NCBI GenBank assembly: GCA_963800285.1
Contig: CAWDAL010000015.1
Span: 62,001 to 126,000, forward strand
DNA: 64,000 bases
Source: DASUPK01 sp963800285
Lineage (GTDB): Bacteria > Actinomycetota > Thermoleophilia > Solirubrobacterales > 70-9
Direction of reading: 5' to 3'
Part shown: positions 33,849-44,618 of the stretch, in pieces
Numbering within the stretch: position 1 is the first letter of the stretch
Layout: every line of letters begins with the position of its first letter
Translations under genes and position numbers: made by a program
Notes under the pieces: generated by a model
Databases searched by the model: none
Told to the model about the DNA's origin: nothing
Seen by the model: only the letters and a program-made list of their open reading frames with translations

Positions 33849-34351
33849 ATGGAAGCAACGACGAAGGAGCGAAAGGGCACCCGGGACACCCTGGCGCTCA
33901 AGCTGAGCGCCCTGTTCGTCAGCTGCATGGGTCCCCGCGGCAACGAGGTCTTCCGAGGTGATCGAAGAGAGCGGCCTCACCTTCGCGCAGATGAAGGTGC
34001 TGGTCGAGCTCCAGGCCCCCGACGAGGAGTCCCGCACGGTCACCGCGATCTCAGAGGAGCTCGGCATCTCCGTCGCCTCCGCCAGCCGCGCCACCGACGG
34101 GTTGGTCCGAAAGAAGATCGCGACGCGGGTCGAGGACCCCGATGACCGGCGGGTCCGGCGGCTCGACGCTCACTGCGAAGGGGAAGCAGTTGGCCGACCG
34201 GATCATCTCCGCCCGTCTGGCCACCCTCCAGGACTTCACTTCCTCGCTGGCCGCCGCCGAACGACAGAAGCTTGAGGCGGCACTCGACGCGCTCCTGGAG
34301 CGCCCCGAGATCGCCGCGATCTACGCAGACGAACGAGAGGAGGGTCCGCCG
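33849..34351 (+). pseudogene. MarR family regulator, broken by two +1 frameshifts
   Basis: The MarR product is spread over three frames. Frame 1 from ATG 33849 gives MEATTKERKGTRDTLALKL and onward to NEVFR; an extra base at about 33957 shifts to VIEESGLTFAQMKVLVELQ and SVASASRATDGLVRKKIATR (the winged helix), ending DPDDRRVRRL; another extra base at about 34165 shifts to TLTAKGKQLADRI. Deleting one G at each place restores one MarR of about 165 residues with the DDRR wing followed by LTAKGKQ. The third frame has no stop and runs into the MFS gene, while the adjacent frame would end in an ATGA overlap, so a further error is possible. Confidence 0.8.
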
Positions 34352-35875
34352 ATGACCCGCTACCGGCACCTGATCACGGACGACAACCGCAAGTGGTGGA
34401 CGCTCGGCGCGATGTGCTTCGCGCTGTTCATGGTGATGCTCGACAACACCGTCGTGAACGTCGCCCTGCCGTCGATCCAGCGCGATCTGCACGCGCAGAT
34501 CTCGGCGCTGGAGTGGGTCATCAACGGCTACACGCTCACCTTCGCCGTCCTGATCGCAACCGGTGGCCGCCTCGGAGACATCTTCGGCCGCAGGCTGATG
34601 TTCATGTCCGGCGTGATCATCTTCGCGATCACGTCCGCCACCGCGGGGATCGCCCAGGACCCGGCGATGCTGATCGGCAGCCGCGCGATCCAGGGCATCG
34701 GCGCCGCGCTGATGATGCCGGCGACGCTCTCGATCATCACCAACACCTTCCCGGCGGCTGAGCGAGGCAGGGCGATCGGCATCTGGGCCGGCGTCTCCGC
34801 GCTGGCGCTGTCGATCGGCCCGGTGGTCGGCGGCGCCCTGACGGAGTACGTCAGCTGGCGCGCGATCTTCTTCATCAACCTGCCCGTCGCGGCCGGCGCC
34901 ATCGCCGCCACGATCTTCGCGGTGCGCGAGTCCCGCGACGAGACGATCGACCGGCGAGTGGACTACCCGGGCGTGTTCGCCCTGACCGCGAGCCTCACCG
35001 CGATCGTGCTCGCCCTGATCGAGGGCAACAGCTGGGGCTGGACCTCCACCTCGATCCTCTCGCTCCTGGCCGGTGGCCTGATCGGCCTGGCGATCTTCGT
35101 CGCGATCGAGCTCCGCGTCTCGGCGCCGATGGTGGAGTTCGCGCTGTTCAAGACGCGCCAGTTCATCGGCTCCAACCTGGTCGCCTTCATCATCACCTTC
35201 GCCATGATGGGCACCTTCTTCTTCATGGCGCTCTACATGCAGGACATCCTGGGCTACAGCGCTCTGGAAGCCGGGATCAGGTTCCTGCCGACGACCGTCG
35301 TGATCGCGGTGATCGCGCCGATCTCCGGGCGTCTCGCCGACAGGCTCGGGCCCGCGACGCCGATGAGTGTCGGATTGGCAGTGCTTGCCGTGTCGATGTT
35401 CCTGTTCGCCGGCATCAACACCGGCACGACCTACGCCGGGCTCGTCATTCCGTTCGTCCTGATGGGAATCGGGATCGCGCTCGTGATGTCGCCGATGTCG
35501 ACCGCCGCGATGAACGCCGTCAGCGCGCACAAGTCCGGCGTCGCCTCCGGCGTCCTGCAGATGTCGCGCATGATCGGCGCATCGGTGGGCGTCGCAGCAA
35601 CCGGCGCCATCTTCCAGGCCCAGCTCGGCTCGGGATTCGACCCGGCAACCCTGGCAACAGCGCCCGAGCAGGCACGGGCGAGCTTCGTCGACGCCCTCTC
35701 CAGCGCGATGCTGCTGGCAGGGGTCGTCGTGGTCGCCGGCCTGGTCGTCGCGCTGACGCTCGTCCGCGGCGCTCGGGCGAAGCGGGTGGACACGCAGACC
35801 GCGGCCGAGGAAGCCGCGCCAGCGGTTCCCGAGGCGACGGTCGCCGAGGACGTCGTTCCGGCCGGCGCTCGCTAG
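34352..35875 (+). CDS. MFS transporter, DHA2 (EmrB/QacA) family, second copy
   Basis: 507 residues from ATG 34352, chosen for the AGGAGGG ribosome-binding site 7 bp upstream; the frame stays open back to 34142 because it is shared with the end of the broken MarR gene. Fourteen hydrophobic helices; MLDNTVVNVALPSIQRDL, LGDIFGRRLMFMSG and GPVVGGALTEYVSWRAIFFINLPV are the expected DHA2 motifs. It should be controlled by MarR through the operator at 33817-33844. The C-terminal 40 residues are hydrophilic and acidic, unlike the first copy. Confidence 0.94.
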   Translation: MTRYRHLITDDNRKWWTLGAMCFALFMVMLDNTVVNVALPSIQRDLHAQISALEWVINGYTLTFAVLIATGGRLGDIFGRRLMFMSGVIIFAITSATAGIAQDPAMLIGSRAIQGIGAALMMPATLSIITNTFPAAERGRAIGIWAGVSALALSIGPVVGGALTEYVSWRAIFFINLPVAAGAIAATIFAVRESRDETIDRRVDYPGVFALTASLTAIVLALIEGNSWGWTSTSILSLLAGGLIGLAIFVAIELRVSAPMVEFALFKTRQFIGSNLVAFIITFAMMGTFFFMALYMQDILGYSALEAGIRFLPTTVVIAVIAPISGRLADRLGPATPMSVGLAVLAVSMFLFAGINTGTTYAGLVIPFVLMGIGIALVMSPMSTAAMNAVSAHKSGVASGVLQMSRMIGASVGVAATGAIFQAQLGSGFDPATLATAPEQARASFVDALSSAMLLAGVVVVAGLVVALTLVRGARAKRVDTQTAAEEAAPAVPEATVAEDVVPAGAR

Positions 35876-35882
35876 GCGGCTC

Positions 35883-36604
35883 CTAGGCCGCGCGCAGGCT
35901 GCTCGCCGCCCTCGGCGAGTCGAAGCGGATTCGCAGGGGCGGCCAGGAGGCCGGATCGGAGAGGTCCAGGCGTGGCAGCGTCTCGACCGTCACCGACCCG
36001 AGGCCCTCGATCGTCTCGCGGTTGGAGAGCTCCATGGGCGACGGGCTTGCTGGCCAGGGGTTCATGACCACAGCCGCGAGATCGAGTCCGGCCTCTCGGA
36101 CGGCCTGGATCGTCAGAAGCGTGTGATTGATCGTCCCCAGGCCGGGTGAGGCGACGACGACCACCGGCAACGCCAGGTCCCGCGCGAGGTCCCGCACCAG
36201 GTAGTCGGGGGTGAGCGGCACCAGGAAGCCGCCCACTCCCTCGCAGATCAGCAGGTTCGCGCCCTCGGTCGCCGCGAGCGCGGAGCCGCGCAGCGCGTCC
36301 GGGTCGATGCTCTCGCCGGCGAGCTCGGCCGCGAGGTGCGGGGAGACGGGCGGCCCGTAGCGGTACGGCGCCACCTCTTCATCGCCCTGCTTCGATCCGG
36401 CGGCGAGTCTGAGCAGGACGTGATCGGGCAGCTCGAGCGCGCTCTCCCAGACCTCGGGCAGGAGCCGGTGGTCGTCCAGGCCGCTGACGGCGGGCTTGAA
36501 GACCGCAACCCGGTCGCCGGCTTGCCGCGCCGCGTATGCGATCGCCGAGGCGACGACGGTCTTGCCGACCTCGGTGCCGGTGCCGGTGACGAACAGCCCG
36601 CGCA

Positions 36605-36605
<1 letters not shown>
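35883..36605 (-). CDS. bioD: Dethiobiotin synthase
   Basis: 240 residues from ATG 36605; a GTG at 36608 would add one residue. It closes the ureido ring of dethiobiotin from 7,8-diaminononanoate, CO2 and ATP. The P-loop is GTGTEVGKT with Lys15; CEGVGGFLVPL and NHTLLTIQAVREAGLDLAAVVMNPW are family motifs. The start codon overlaps the bioF stop (TGATG), placing it last in a bioB-bioF-bioD unit. Confidence 0.95.
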
Positions 36606-37783
<1,178 letters not shown>

Positions 37784-37787
<4 letters not shown>

Positions 37788-38920
37788 TCGCCCCAGCCGG
37801 CCGGCTCGGGGTACGCCGGGACTTTGCCCTTCTTCTTCACGACTCGCAGCTGGGTCGACGGATCCCAGAAGTTCGCGTCGGCCTGGCTGTCGATCAGCTC
37901 GTCGATCGGTGTCTCCGGGGTCTCGCCCTCGAGCCAGCCGGAGCGGTTGTCGGGCCGCGGGTTCGCGCCGTTGTCGGGCTGCCGTGCCACGTTCAGCCCG
38001 AGCTCCTCGAACATCTCGCGGTCCTCGGCCGGCTCGACGCCGAGGGTGGTGAGGAAGTTCCCCATCATCACCCCGTTGAGACCCGCCTTGACCGCGAGCG
38101 GCGCCAGGTCCTGGAGGTTCTCGACGCGCCCGCCGCAGAGGCGGAAGAGGGCGTCGGGCAGGATCAGCCGGAAGATCGCCACCCATTTGACGACGTCCCA
38201 GGGATCCATCAGCTCCCGGTCGCCGAACTTGGTTCCGACGCGTGGGTTGAGCAGGTTGATCGGCACCGAATCCGGATTCATCTCCGCGAGCTCGAAGGCC
38301 ATCTCCACCCGCTGCGCGGGTGTCTCCCCGAGGTTGAGGATGCCGCCGACGCAGGTCTCCAGCCCGGCTTCCTTGACCGCCTCGATCGTCCGCACGCGGC
38401 CCTCGTAGCGGACGGTGGTGGAGACCTCGGGGTAGTAGGAACGCGAGGTCTCCACGTTGTGATGAACGCGCTGGATGCCGGCGTCCTTGAGCTGCTTGGC
38501 GCGCTGCGCCGACATGTGGCCGATCGACGCGCAGCGCTTCAGGTTGGTGTGCTCGGAGACCAGCCGGGCGCCCTCGAGGACCTTGGCGAAGTCGCGCTTG
38601 GAGAGCCCTTGGCCCTGGGTGACCATGCAGAAGCGGTGGGCGCCGGCGGCCTCGGCGGCCTTCGCGTGCTCGAGGATCTGGTCCGGCTCCATCATCGCGT
38701 GCATCGGCGTATCCGCCTCCGCGTAGCGCGACTGGGCGCAGAATCCGCAGTCCTCGGCACAGCCGCCCGACTTGGCGTTGACCAGCGAGCACATGTCCGT
38801 CGAGTCACCGAAGCGGTCCTGCCGGACCTCCCAGGCGCGCTCGACCAGTGCGCCGATCTCCTCGTGGTCCTCCAGCGCGCCGAGCTCGAGCGCCTCTTCG
38901 AAGCTGATCAGGGGCGGCAT
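37784..38920 (-). CDS. bioB: Biotin synthase
   Basis: 378 residues from ATG 38920. Radical-SAM enzyme inserting sulfur into dethiobiotin. The radical-SAM Cys triad is C54-A-E-D-C58-G-F-C61; YxEVSTT, LNPRVGT and CGGRVENL segments are family-typical, the last carrying a Cys and Arg near the auxiliary cluster. The C-terminus is extended by about 40 polar residues. First gene of bioBFD; no BioR or BirA-type operator was recognised upstream. Confidence 0.97.
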
Positions 38921-38963
38921 CCGCCCTGAAATCTATGATCGCGCCCGGACGCTTAAGAGGTGT

Positions 38964-39350
38964 CTAGTCCCAGCTGAAGTCCTGGACGATCTCGGCGTCG
39001 CCCTTGGCCCTGGGGCTGAAGGCGAGCAGGACCAGATCGTCCTCTGCGGCCTCGAAGGCGCGGATCACCGGAGCCGAGATCCGGATCGCATCGAGCGGGC
39101 CGACGTCCTCGACCTCGTCGTCGAGCTTCACGCGGCCGGTCCCGGAGATCACGACGTAGATCTCCTCCATTTCGCCGTGCTTGTGGGCGAACGGCTGCCG
39201 CTGTCCGGCCTTGACCACCTGGTAGGAGATGCCGCTCGTCTCGGAGCCCAGGTCCTCGTGCGCGAAGCGAGCTTCGAGGGAGTCGGAGACCCCGGCCTCC
39301 GCGGCGGCGTCCTTGACCTCGCGGAGGTTCTTGATCGCGTAGTTCGCCAT
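38964..39350 (-). CDS. Cupin-domain protein
   Basis: 128 residues. The beta-barrel motif GQRQPFAHKHGEMEEIYVVISGTGRVKLDDE matches cupin motif 1 (H-x-H-x3-E-x6-G), with APVIRAFEAAEDDLVLLAF approximating motif 2, although its metal-binding His is missing. Small single-domain cupins bind metals or ligands and many are isomerases or dioxygenases; no specific function can be read. Between bioB (same strand, 43 bp away) and a divergent exported GH3-like gene. Confidence 0.85.
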   Translation of the reverse strand: MANYAIKNLREVKDAAAEAGVSDSLEARFAHEDLGSETSGISYQVVKAGQRQPFAHKHGEMEEIYVVISGTGRVKLDDEVEDVGPLDAIRISAPVIRAFEAAEDDLVLLAFSPRAKGDAEIVQDFSWD

Positions 39351-39377
39351 CGCGCGTCGAGCCTATACCTTGGCCCC

Positions 39378-40421
39378 GTGTTCGGGAACCTCGCACTCGC
39401 GGCGCTCTCCGTGGTGCTGGCGGCGTCGCCGGCTACCGGAATGACCGATAAGCAGCTCGCCGGGACCCGGGTGGTCACGGGCTTCTCGGGACACCACCCG
39501 CCGAAGGCGTTGCGCCGGATGATCTCGGCCGGCCAGCTCTCCGGTGTGATCCTCTTCGACGGGAACGTGGGCGGCAGGAGGTCCGTGCGCCGTCTGACCT
39601 CCCAGCTCCAGGCGATCCCGCGGCCGGCGGGTTCGCCCCCGCTGCTCGTCACGGTCGACCAGGAGGGCGGTCTGGTCAGGCGTCTGCCCGGCCCGCCGAA
39701 GCCATCGGCAGAGTCGATCGGTGCTCGTGGCGCCGCGTTCGCGGAGCGAGTCGGACGGGCGACCGGTGGGAGCCTGCACTCGATGGGCGTCAACGTCGAT
39801 CTCGCGCCGGTGCTCGACCTCGGCCGGCCGGGACGAGCGATCGAGGGGGAGGGCCGGACGTTCGCGCGCACGCCGGCGGGCGTCTCCGAGATCGGGGTCG
39901 GCTTCGCGCGAGGCCTGGCGGCCGGAGGGGTCGCGGCCACCGCCAAGCACTTCCCCGGGCTCGGTGCCGCGCGCGTCAACACGGACAACGCGGTTCAGAA
40001 GATCCGCCTGCCGGCGGCGAAGCTCCGCGCCGCCGACGAGGCGCCGTACAGGGCGTTCATCCAGGCCGGGGGATCGATGGTGATGCTGAGCACCGCGATC
40101 TACCCTGCGCTCTCGGGACGGCCCGCGGCGCTCTCCCGCGCGATCGCGACGGGCGAGCTTCGGGAGCGCCTCGGCTTCCAGGGGGTTTCGATCACCGACG
40201 CGCTCGGCTCTGTCTCGGCTCGGGCGGTCGGCGGGCCAGCCAAGACGGGGCTCGCCGCCGCGAGGGCGGGGGCGGACCTCGTCCTCTTCACGGACCTCCG
40301 GGACGCCGCCAGGGCTCAGCGTGCGCTGGCCCGCGGCCTGCGGGTCGGCTCCGTGGATAGAGCGGAGTTCGAGATTTCGGCGAGCCGGGTGCTGGCGCTG
40401 CGGTCCGGGCTACAGCCCTAG
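39378..40421 (+). CDS. Exported glycoside hydrolase family 3-like protein (NagZ-like)
   Basis: 347 residues from GTG 39378. A signal peptide (LALAALSVVLAASPATG) leads into a GH3 catalytic TIM barrel: VTVDQEGGLVRRLPG, NVDLAPVLDLGR, ATAKHFPGLGAA (the K-H-F-P-G loop) and STAIYPALSG, followed by QGVSITDALGS, where D is the likely nucleophile. NagZ-type enzymes trim N-acetylglucosamine from muropeptides; extracytoplasmic members may have other sugars. The gene ends tail-to-tail with the sigma factor, four bases overlapping. Confidence 0.85.
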   Translation: MFGNLALAALSVVLAASPATGMTDKQLAGTRVVTGFSGHHPPKALRRMISAGQLSGVILFDGNVGGRRSVRRLTSQLQAIPRPAGSPPLLVTVDQEGGLVRRLPGPPKPSAESIGARGAAFAERVGRATGGSLHSMGVNVDLAPVLDLGRPGRAIEGEGRTFARTPAGVSEIGVGFARGLAAGGVAATAKHFPGLGAARVNTDNAVQKIRLPAAKLRAADEAPYRAFIQAGGSMVMLSTAIYPALSGRPAALSRAIATGELRERLGFQGVSITDALGSVSARAVGGPAKTGLAAARAGADLVLFTDLRDAARAQRALARGLRVGSVDRAEFEISASRVLALRSGLQP

Positions 40422-41500
40422 GCCGCTTCGCGCATCGCCTCGACCTCGCGCGCCTGCGCCAGGCGGCTGAGGCCGCGCTCCTCGAGCTCCTTGACTTCGC
40501 TCGGCTTCAGCTCGAGGCGCCGGGAGGCCTCGCGCAGCGGGGTGGGCTCATCGCCGTTGATCCCGTAGCGGAGCTGGATCACCTTGCGCTCGTCCTCCGG
40601 GAGACCCTCGACGGCGTTGCGAAGCGTGGCGTCCTGGAGGCTCATGTGAACCTCCTCGGCGGGACCGCTGCGCTCGTCCGGGATGAACTCGCCCAGATTG
40701 GAAGCGTCCTCCTCGCCGACCGGCCGGTCGAGGCTGGTGACCACCCGGGTCAGGTCCCGGATCTCCTCGACCTGGGCGGGCTCGAGCTCGGCTGCCTCGG
40801 CCACCTCCTCGGTGGTCGGGTCCCGTCCGAGCTTGGTGGCGAGCTCCCGCTCGATCCGCATCACCTTGCGCTCGCGCTGGGCGACCTGGTTCGGCACGCG
40901 GATGGTGCGCTCCTTCGACTCCAGCGCCCGCTGGATCGCCTGGCGGATCCAGAAGGTGGCGTAGGTGGAGAACTTGTAGCCCTTGCGCCAATCGAACTTC
41001 TCGGAGGCGCGGATCAGCCCGAGGATTCCCTCCTGGATCAGGTCGAGCAGGTTCAGGTCCTGGCGCATGTAGCGGCGCGCGTTCGACACCACCAGCCGCA
41101 GGTTGGAGTTGATGAGGCGGTCCTTGGCCCGCAGGTCTCCACGCTCGACCGCCTGGGCCAGCTCGATCTCCTCGTCCTTCGTGAGCAGCGGGTACTTCCG
41201 CATCTCGTTGAAGAACAGCTGGAGCGCGTCGGTCGTCTGTTCAGCGAGCTCCACGTTGCGGTAGCCGGCCGGCTCCCCGGCCTGCTTGCCGCAGTCGTCC
41301 TCGATGGAGAGGCCGGCGGACTCGATCCGCTCGTGCACAGCCTGCTCCTCTTCGTCGGAGAGGTTCATCTCCTGGACCAACGAATCAACCTCCGAGAGGT
41401 CGACGCAATCCGCCGGGCGACCACCCTCGATCAGGGCGGAAACACGCTCCTCGACGCCTGGGTCGAGCTCAACTGCGGTGGGGTTCATTTCCTCAGCCAT
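40418..41500 (-). CDS. RNA polymerase sigma-70 family factor (group 1/2-like)
   Basis: 360 residues. Region 1.2 and 2 are strong: DALQLFFNEMRKYPLLTKDEEIELAQ, RLINSNLRLVVSNARRYM, LLDLIQEGILGLIRASEKFDWRKGYKFSTYATFWIRQAI. Region 3 is present (KLGRDPTTEEVAEAAEL) and region 4.1 reads LPEDERKVIQLRYG. Region 4.2 is unusual: where primary factors have a G-V-T-R-E-R-I-R-Q-I-E motif, this has LKPSEVKELEERGLSRL, which would change -35 recognition. The N-terminal 70 residues are acidic. Probably an alternative, not the housekeeping, sigma. Confidence 0.92.
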   Translation of the reverse strand: MAEEMNPTAVELDPGVEERVSALIEGGRPADCVDLSEVDSLVQEMNLSDEEEQAVHERIESAGLSIEDDCGKQAGEPAGYRNVELAEQTTDALQLFFNEMRKYPLLTKDEEIELAQAVERGDLRAKDRLINSNLRLVVSNARRYMRQDLNLLDLIQEGILGLIRASEKFDWRKGYKFSTYATFWIRQAIQRALESKERTIRVPNQVAQRERKVMRIERELATKLGRDPTTEEVAEAAELEPAQVEEIRDLTRVVTSLDRPVGEEDASNLGEFIPDERSGPAEEVHMSLQDATLRNAVEGLPEDERKVIQLRYGINGDEPTPLREASRRLELKPSEVKELEERGLSRLAQAREVEAMREAA

Positions 41501-41612
41501 GGTTGCCCTCTCTACAGGGTGTCAAACGAGGCGAATCGTTAGTGTGGCGGCCTGAGTCCGTTCCAGGGGGACGCGGGCCGAAACGGGAAGCAGGCACCGA
41601 CATGGAGGTCCG

Positions 41613-43796
41613 TTGAGAGGTCTCGCATCGATAGTCGCGGGTCGACGCACGAAGTGGGTGGTGCTGGTCGTCTGGATCATCGCCGCCGCCGTGATGTCCC
41701 CGCTCGGCAGCAAGCTCTCGGACGTCACCACGGACGACACCGAGTCGTTCCTGCCCTCGAACGCGGAGTCGACCGAGGTTGTCCGGAGGCTCGACCACGA
41801 ATTCCCCGCCAAGGAGACGGCTCTCGCCCTGGTCGTCTACCAGAACGAGAACGGCCTGACCCCGGCGAACTTCGCGAAGATCCGCGCGGACGCGCAGAAG
41901 ATCGAGGCTGAGCCCGCGAAGATCCCGCTCGTCAAGAGCCAGCCCCCGGTCCTGCCCGCGCCCGTGGGCCCCACCTCGAAGCTCGTGTCGGCCAACAAGG
42001 AGGTCGCCTACGCCGTCTACACGTTCCCGACGGACTTCGACCACGAGTCCGACTGGGGCAAGGCGATGCGCGACATCACCGACTCCGGCGACGGCGAGAT
42101 GAACGTCTACGTCACGGGCGACGTCGGCTTCAACACCGACGCCGACGAGGTCTTCAGCAACCTCGACACCAAGCTGCTGCTGGCGACGACGATCCTCGTG
42201 CTCGTTCTGCTCGGCGCCATCTACCGCTCGGTCCTCGTGGCGATCTCGCCGCTGATCGTCGTCTTCCTGGCATACCAGTTCGCGACCGGCCTGATCTACC
42301 TCTTCGCCAAGTCCGGGGCGACGGTCTCCTCGAACAGCACGGGGATCCTCGTCGTCCTGATGTTCGGGGTGGGCACCGACTATTGCCTCTTATTGGTCTC
42401 CAGATACAGGGAGGAGCTCCGCCGGCTGGAGGACAAGCACGACGCCATGCAGCGCGCCGTCAGGCGGGCAGGCCCGGCCATCCTCGCGAGCGGTCTGACC
42501 GTGACGCTGGCGATGCTCGTCCTCGTCTTCGCCGAGTCGGGCAACACCAAGTCGCTCGGGCCCGTCGCCGCGATCTCGGTCTTCTGCGCGATGCTGGCCG
42601 GCCTCACCGTGCTCCCGGCACTGCTGACGATCTTCGGACGCAGGGGGTTCTGGCCGAGGCGGAGCATCGTCGATTACGACCCGGAACATGCTGAGAGGGC
42701 GCATACCGGCCTCTGGCGGCGCTTCGGGGACAAGGTCCTCCACCGGCCGGGGCCCGCACTCGCTGTCACGGCGGGCGTCTTTCTGCTCGGCGCTCTCGGC
42801 CTGATCGCCTACAAGGTCGACTACTCCAGCACCACCTTCTTCAAGAAGTCGGTGGAGAGCGTGGAGGGCTTCAAGGTGCTCGGCGAGGACTTCCCCAAGG
42901 GAACGCTGTCGCCGACCACGGTGCTGGTGGAGCGGCAGGGCGCTCCACCGACGGATCGTGACATCGCTCTGGCCACGGCCAAGCTGAAGACCGTCAACGG
43001 AGTCGCCGCGGTCTTGCCGACCCAGCAGGTCTCGACCAATGGGCAGATCAAAGTGGTCGACGTGATCCTGAAGGGCGACCCGAACGACGTGTCGGCGCTC
43101 GACCTGGTTCCCAAGATGCGCGACGCGGTGGCCAATCTCGCGCCGGGCGTGACCGCCCTCGTCGGTGGCGGCACGGCGATCAACTACGACTACAACAAGG
43201 CGACCGAGCGGGACCTGAAGGTCATCGTGCCGCTGGCGCTCCTGGTGATGGCGATCATCCTGGGGATCCTGCTGCAGGCGATCGTCGCCCCCCTCGTCCT
43301 GCTCGCCAGCGTTGTCCTCTCCTTCGCCTGCACGCTGGGGATCTCGATCCTCTTCATCCGCTTCGTCGTCGGCGACGCCGGCTTCGACGCCTCGATTCCG
43401 ACCTTCGCGTTCATCTTCCTGGTGGCGCTCGGGATCGACTACACGATCTTCCTGATGGCCCGGGTGCGGGAGGAGGCGCGCCACCATGGCACGCGCGAGG
43501 GCATGCTGCGGGCGATCGCGGCAACCGGCCCGGTGATCACCAGCGCCGGCGTGATCCTTGCGGGCACCTTCTCGGTCCTGATGACCCTGCCGGTCACCTT
43601 CACCTTCGATCTCGGCTTCATGGTCGCACTCGGCATCCTGCTCGACACCTTCATCGTCCGGACGATCATGGTCCCGGCGGCAGTCGAGCTGATCGGCGAC
43701 AAGATCTGGTGGCCGTCGACCGCAGCGGGCGGCGGTCGGGTGCTGCACGAGGACACCGGCGAGCAGGCACTGCCGGAGCCGTCCGAGGCCGGCTAG
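41613..43796 (+). CDS. MMPL/RND family transporter
   Basis: 727 residues from TTG 41613, with a GGAGG ribosome-binding site 5 bp upstream. Two RND halves of about six helices: the first contains GVGTDYCLLLVSRYREELR, the second ALGIDYTIFLMARVREEARHHGTREGML, the G-x-x-x-D-Y motifs that carry the proton relay. Large extracytoplasmic loops follow helix 1 and helix 7. Members in actinobacteria move lipids, siderophores or drugs. A second MMPL is at 53.6-55.7 kb. No regulator adjoins it; the divergent sigma gene is 112 bp away. Confidence 0.93.
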   Translation: MRGLASIVAGRRTKWVVLVVWIIAAAVMSPLGSKLSDVTTDDTESFLPSNAESTEVVRRLDHEFPAKETALALVVYQNENGLTPANFAKIRADAQKIEAEPAKIPLVKSQPPVLPAPVGPTSKLVSANKEVAYAVYTFPTDFDHESDWGKAMRDITDSGDGEMNVYVTGDVGFNTDADEVFSNLDTKLLLATTILVLVLLGAIYRSVLVAISPLIVVFLAYQFATGLIYLFAKSGATVSSNSTGILVVLMFGVGTDYCLLLVSRYREELRRLEDKHDAMQRAVRRAGPAILASGLTVTLAMLVLVFAESGNTKSLGPVAAISVFCAMLAGLTVLPALLTIFGRRGFWPRRSIVDYDPEHAERAHTGLWRRFGDKVLHRPGPALAVTAGVFLLGALGLIAYKVDYSSTTFFKKSVESVEGFKVLGEDFPKGTLSPTTVLVERQGAPPTDRDIALATAKLKTVNGVAAVLPTQQVSTNGQIKVVDVILKGDPNDVSALDLVPKMRDAVANLAPGVTALVGGGTAINYDYNKATERDLKVIVPLALLVMAIILGILLQAIVAPLVLLASVVLSFACTLGISILFIRFVVGDAGFDASIPTFAFIFLVALGIDYTIFLMARVREEARHHGTREGMLRAIAATGPVITSAGVILAGTFSVLMTLPVTFTFDLGFMVALGILLDTFIVRTIMVPAAVELIGDKIWWPSTAAGGGRVLHEDTGEQALPEPSEAG

Positions 43797-43802
43797 CGCT
43801 TC

Positions 43803-44609
43803 TCATCGACCCTTCCAGACCGGCTTGCGCTTCTCGGCGAACGCCGCGATCCCTTCGCGGAAGTCGTCGGAGCCGAAGCATGACTCGCGCAGCTCGATCA
43901 GCTCGCGCTCCTGCTCGGGCGTCAGGCGAGAGTAGGAGTTGAGCGTGTCGATCGCGTGCTTGTTGCCGCGCATCGAGAGCGGCGCGTTGGCGGCGACCTC
44001 CGCGGACAGCTCGACGGCGGTGCTCTCCAGCTCGGCGTCGTCGACGACGTCGTGGACGAGCCCGATGTGCTCGGCTCGCTCGGCGTCGAGGTTCCGCCCG
44101 GTGAGGAAGAGCTCCTTGGTCCGGGGAACGCCGATCGCATCGATGAACCGCTGCAGGCCGGTGTGGCCGTAGATCAGGCCCAGCTTGGCGGGCGGCATGC
44201 CGAGCTTCGCCCCGCGGGCGCAGACGCGCAGGTCGCAGGTGAGCGTCAGCTCGAGGCCGCCGCCGAGAGCGTGCCCGTTGATCGCGGCGATCACCGGCCA
44301 GGGGTGAGCGGCGATCGCCTCCAGGGCGGCATGGAAGGGATGCGCGACGAGCGCCTCGGCGTCGCGCTCGAAGGTCTCCGAGGGAATGGCGGCGATGTCG
44401 TAGCCGGCCGAGAAGGCCCTGCCCGCCCCCGTGATCAGCACGCAGCGGACCTCGATGCCCCGGTCGAGCGAGGGCATCGCCGCCGCGATCCCGTCGAGCA
44501 GCTCGCGGTCGAGCGCGTTACGGGAGTCCGGGCGGTTGAGGGTCAGGCGCGCGACGGCCTCGGCGGGCTCGTCGAGCAGGAGCTTGCCCCCGGCCAACTC
44601 ATCGGTCAT
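43803..44609 (-). CDS. Enoyl-CoA hydratase/isomerase family protein
   Basis: 268 residues. The crotonase fold is clear: RLTLNRPDSRNALDREL, GAGRAFSAGYDIAAI, PVIAAINGHALGGGLELTLTCDLRVCARGAKLGMPPAKLGLIYG (oxyanion and acyl-CoA site). One Glu of the hydratase pair is replaced: after G-G-G-L-E-L the expected second acid position reads G-L-I-Y-G, so isomerase or other crotonase chemistry is possible. It belongs to beta-oxidation or a related CoA pathway. A biotinyl carrier gene follows on the same strand. Confidence 0.88.
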   Translation of the reverse strand: MTDELAGGKLLLDEPAEAVARLTLNRPDSRNALDRELLDGIAAAMPSLDRGIEVRCVLITGAGRAFSAGYDIAAIPSETFERDAEALVAHPFHAALEAIAAHPWPVIAAINGHALGGGLELTLTCDLRVCARGAKLGMPPAKLGLIYGHTGLQRFIDAIGVPRTKELFLTGRNLDAERAEHIGLVHDVVDDAELESTAVELSAEVAANAPLSMRGNKHAIDTLNSYSRLTPEQERELIELRESCFGSDDFREGIAAFAEKRKPVWKGR

Positions 44610-44618
44610 GGGCTGAGG

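Noticed and set aside
38772..39377. Upstream extension of the GH3-like frame
   Set aside because: It overlaps the cupin and bioB genes on the other strand; a signal peptide begins at GTG 39378.
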